The translations under genes and the position numbers were made by a program. DNA of 31,752 nucleotides from assembly GCA_964605915.1 (NCBI GenBank), contig CAZSET010000009.1, positions 1 through 31,752 of the forward strand, in the 5' to 3' direction. Position 1 is the stretch's first letter; every line of letters begins with the position of its first letter. The stretch is from DAOVRD01 sp964605915. GTDB taxonomy: Bacteria > Planctomycetota > Brocadiia > SM23-32. The notes beneath the pieces are model-generated. The model did not search any database. It saw nothing but the letters and a program-made list of their open reading frames with translations, and was not told the DNA's origin. This document shows, one piece after another, positions 31,552-31,752 of this stretch.

Positions 31552-31752
31552 CTATCGGCGCCGCTGCACATTGTAAGGAGACGCGCGCAGGGAATCCAGC
31601 CCGTCGAGCAATGTCAACCGGGCCACGTCCAGCGCGTGCTTGGCCGCCCGGTCTCTCACCCGCTGCCGGTCGCCGCGCAGTTCCAGCCTGGCCACGGCCG
31701 CCTCCCCGTCCAGGCAGACGCCAACGTAGACGAGGCCGACCGGCTTCTGCGG
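31552..31752 (-). CDS. CinA-family C-terminal domain, partial
   Basis: The frame is open to the right edge and ends with TAG at 31552-31554. The 66 visible residues include KPVGLVYVGVCLDGEAAV, then LELRGDRQRVRDRAAKHALDVARL, matching the end of the CinA/PncC nicotinamide-nucleotide amidohydrolase domain (KPVGLVYIA... F.G.R..VR..A...AL). It salvages NMN in the pyridine nucleotide cycle. The start and the rest of the gene lie outside the window. It is immediately upstream of the zinc-ribbon gene on the same strand. Confidence 0.85.
   Translation of the reverse strand, partial: PQKPVGLVYVGVCLDGEAAVARLELRGDRQRVRDRAAKHALDVARLTLLDGLDSLRASPYNVQRRR

Overview
The window is G+C-rich bacterial chromosome with dense genes, many GTG/TTG starts and short intergenic gaps. 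The protein types point to Planctomycetota or a near relative in the PVC/FCB-like metagenomic groups, but this is an inference from style and not a placement. The types are a secretin-like STN protein with pseudopilin-like segments, an ECF sigma factor with a very large single-pass anti-sigma partner, GH130 and DUF4038-type glycoside enzymes, a DUF362 ferredoxin protein and a UroD-like methyltransferase.

Layout. (1) 1-3171, plus strand: a large STN-type protein split by one in-frame TAG, then a 69-aa lipoprotein. (2) 3213-6962, minus strand: a probable integrated element beside tRNA-Lys(UUU) at 7140-7216. It carries a complete tyrosine recombinase, an unrecognised 476-aa protein and a P-loop ATPase whose 5' end looks frameshifted. 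(3) 7531-10492: a small membrane protein, then a plus-strand pair of DUF362 ferredoxin protein and UroD-like methyltransferase. (4) 10497-14125: a minus-strand block of small genes framed by fragments of a second UroD-like gene. It holds an HTH/zinc-ribbon protein, a BamE-like lipoprotein, two secreted proteins with the same N-terminus but unrelated C-termini, a zinc-ribbon membrane protein, a tiny membrane ORF and recombinase N-terminal fragments. Gene junctions here reuse the same sequence cassettes (stop codon, hairpin, ribosome binding site).

(5) 14166-21260, minus strand: anti-sigma and ECF sigma (overlapping), GH130 phosphorylase, MscS-type channel and PfkB sugar kinase. (6) 21883-29891, plus strand: DUF4038-like glycoside hydrolase, a protein of three tandem FlbD-like domains, a radical-SAM protein of the putative DNA modification/repair type, a lipoprotein esterase, a homocysteine S-methyltransferase-like protein, a class I methyltransferase, a DapF-like epimerase with serine at both catalytic cysteine positions, and RsmA. 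(7) 29898-31752, minus strand: a membrane-anchored coiled-coil protein with a frameshift in a G/C homopolymer, a zinc-ribbon coiled-coil protein, and the C-terminal end of a CinA-family protein cut by the window edge.

How the genes may work together. GH130, PfkB and DUF4038 suggest carbohydrate use. DUF362 and the UroD-like protein suggest a small redox/methyl-transfer unit. The sigma/anti-sigma pair is a self-contained regulator. The least ordinary region is 10.5-14.1 kb, which looks like repeated insertion, duplication and C-terminal exchange inside a decayed methyltransferase gene. No CRISPR array, rRNA or complete insertion sequence was seen.
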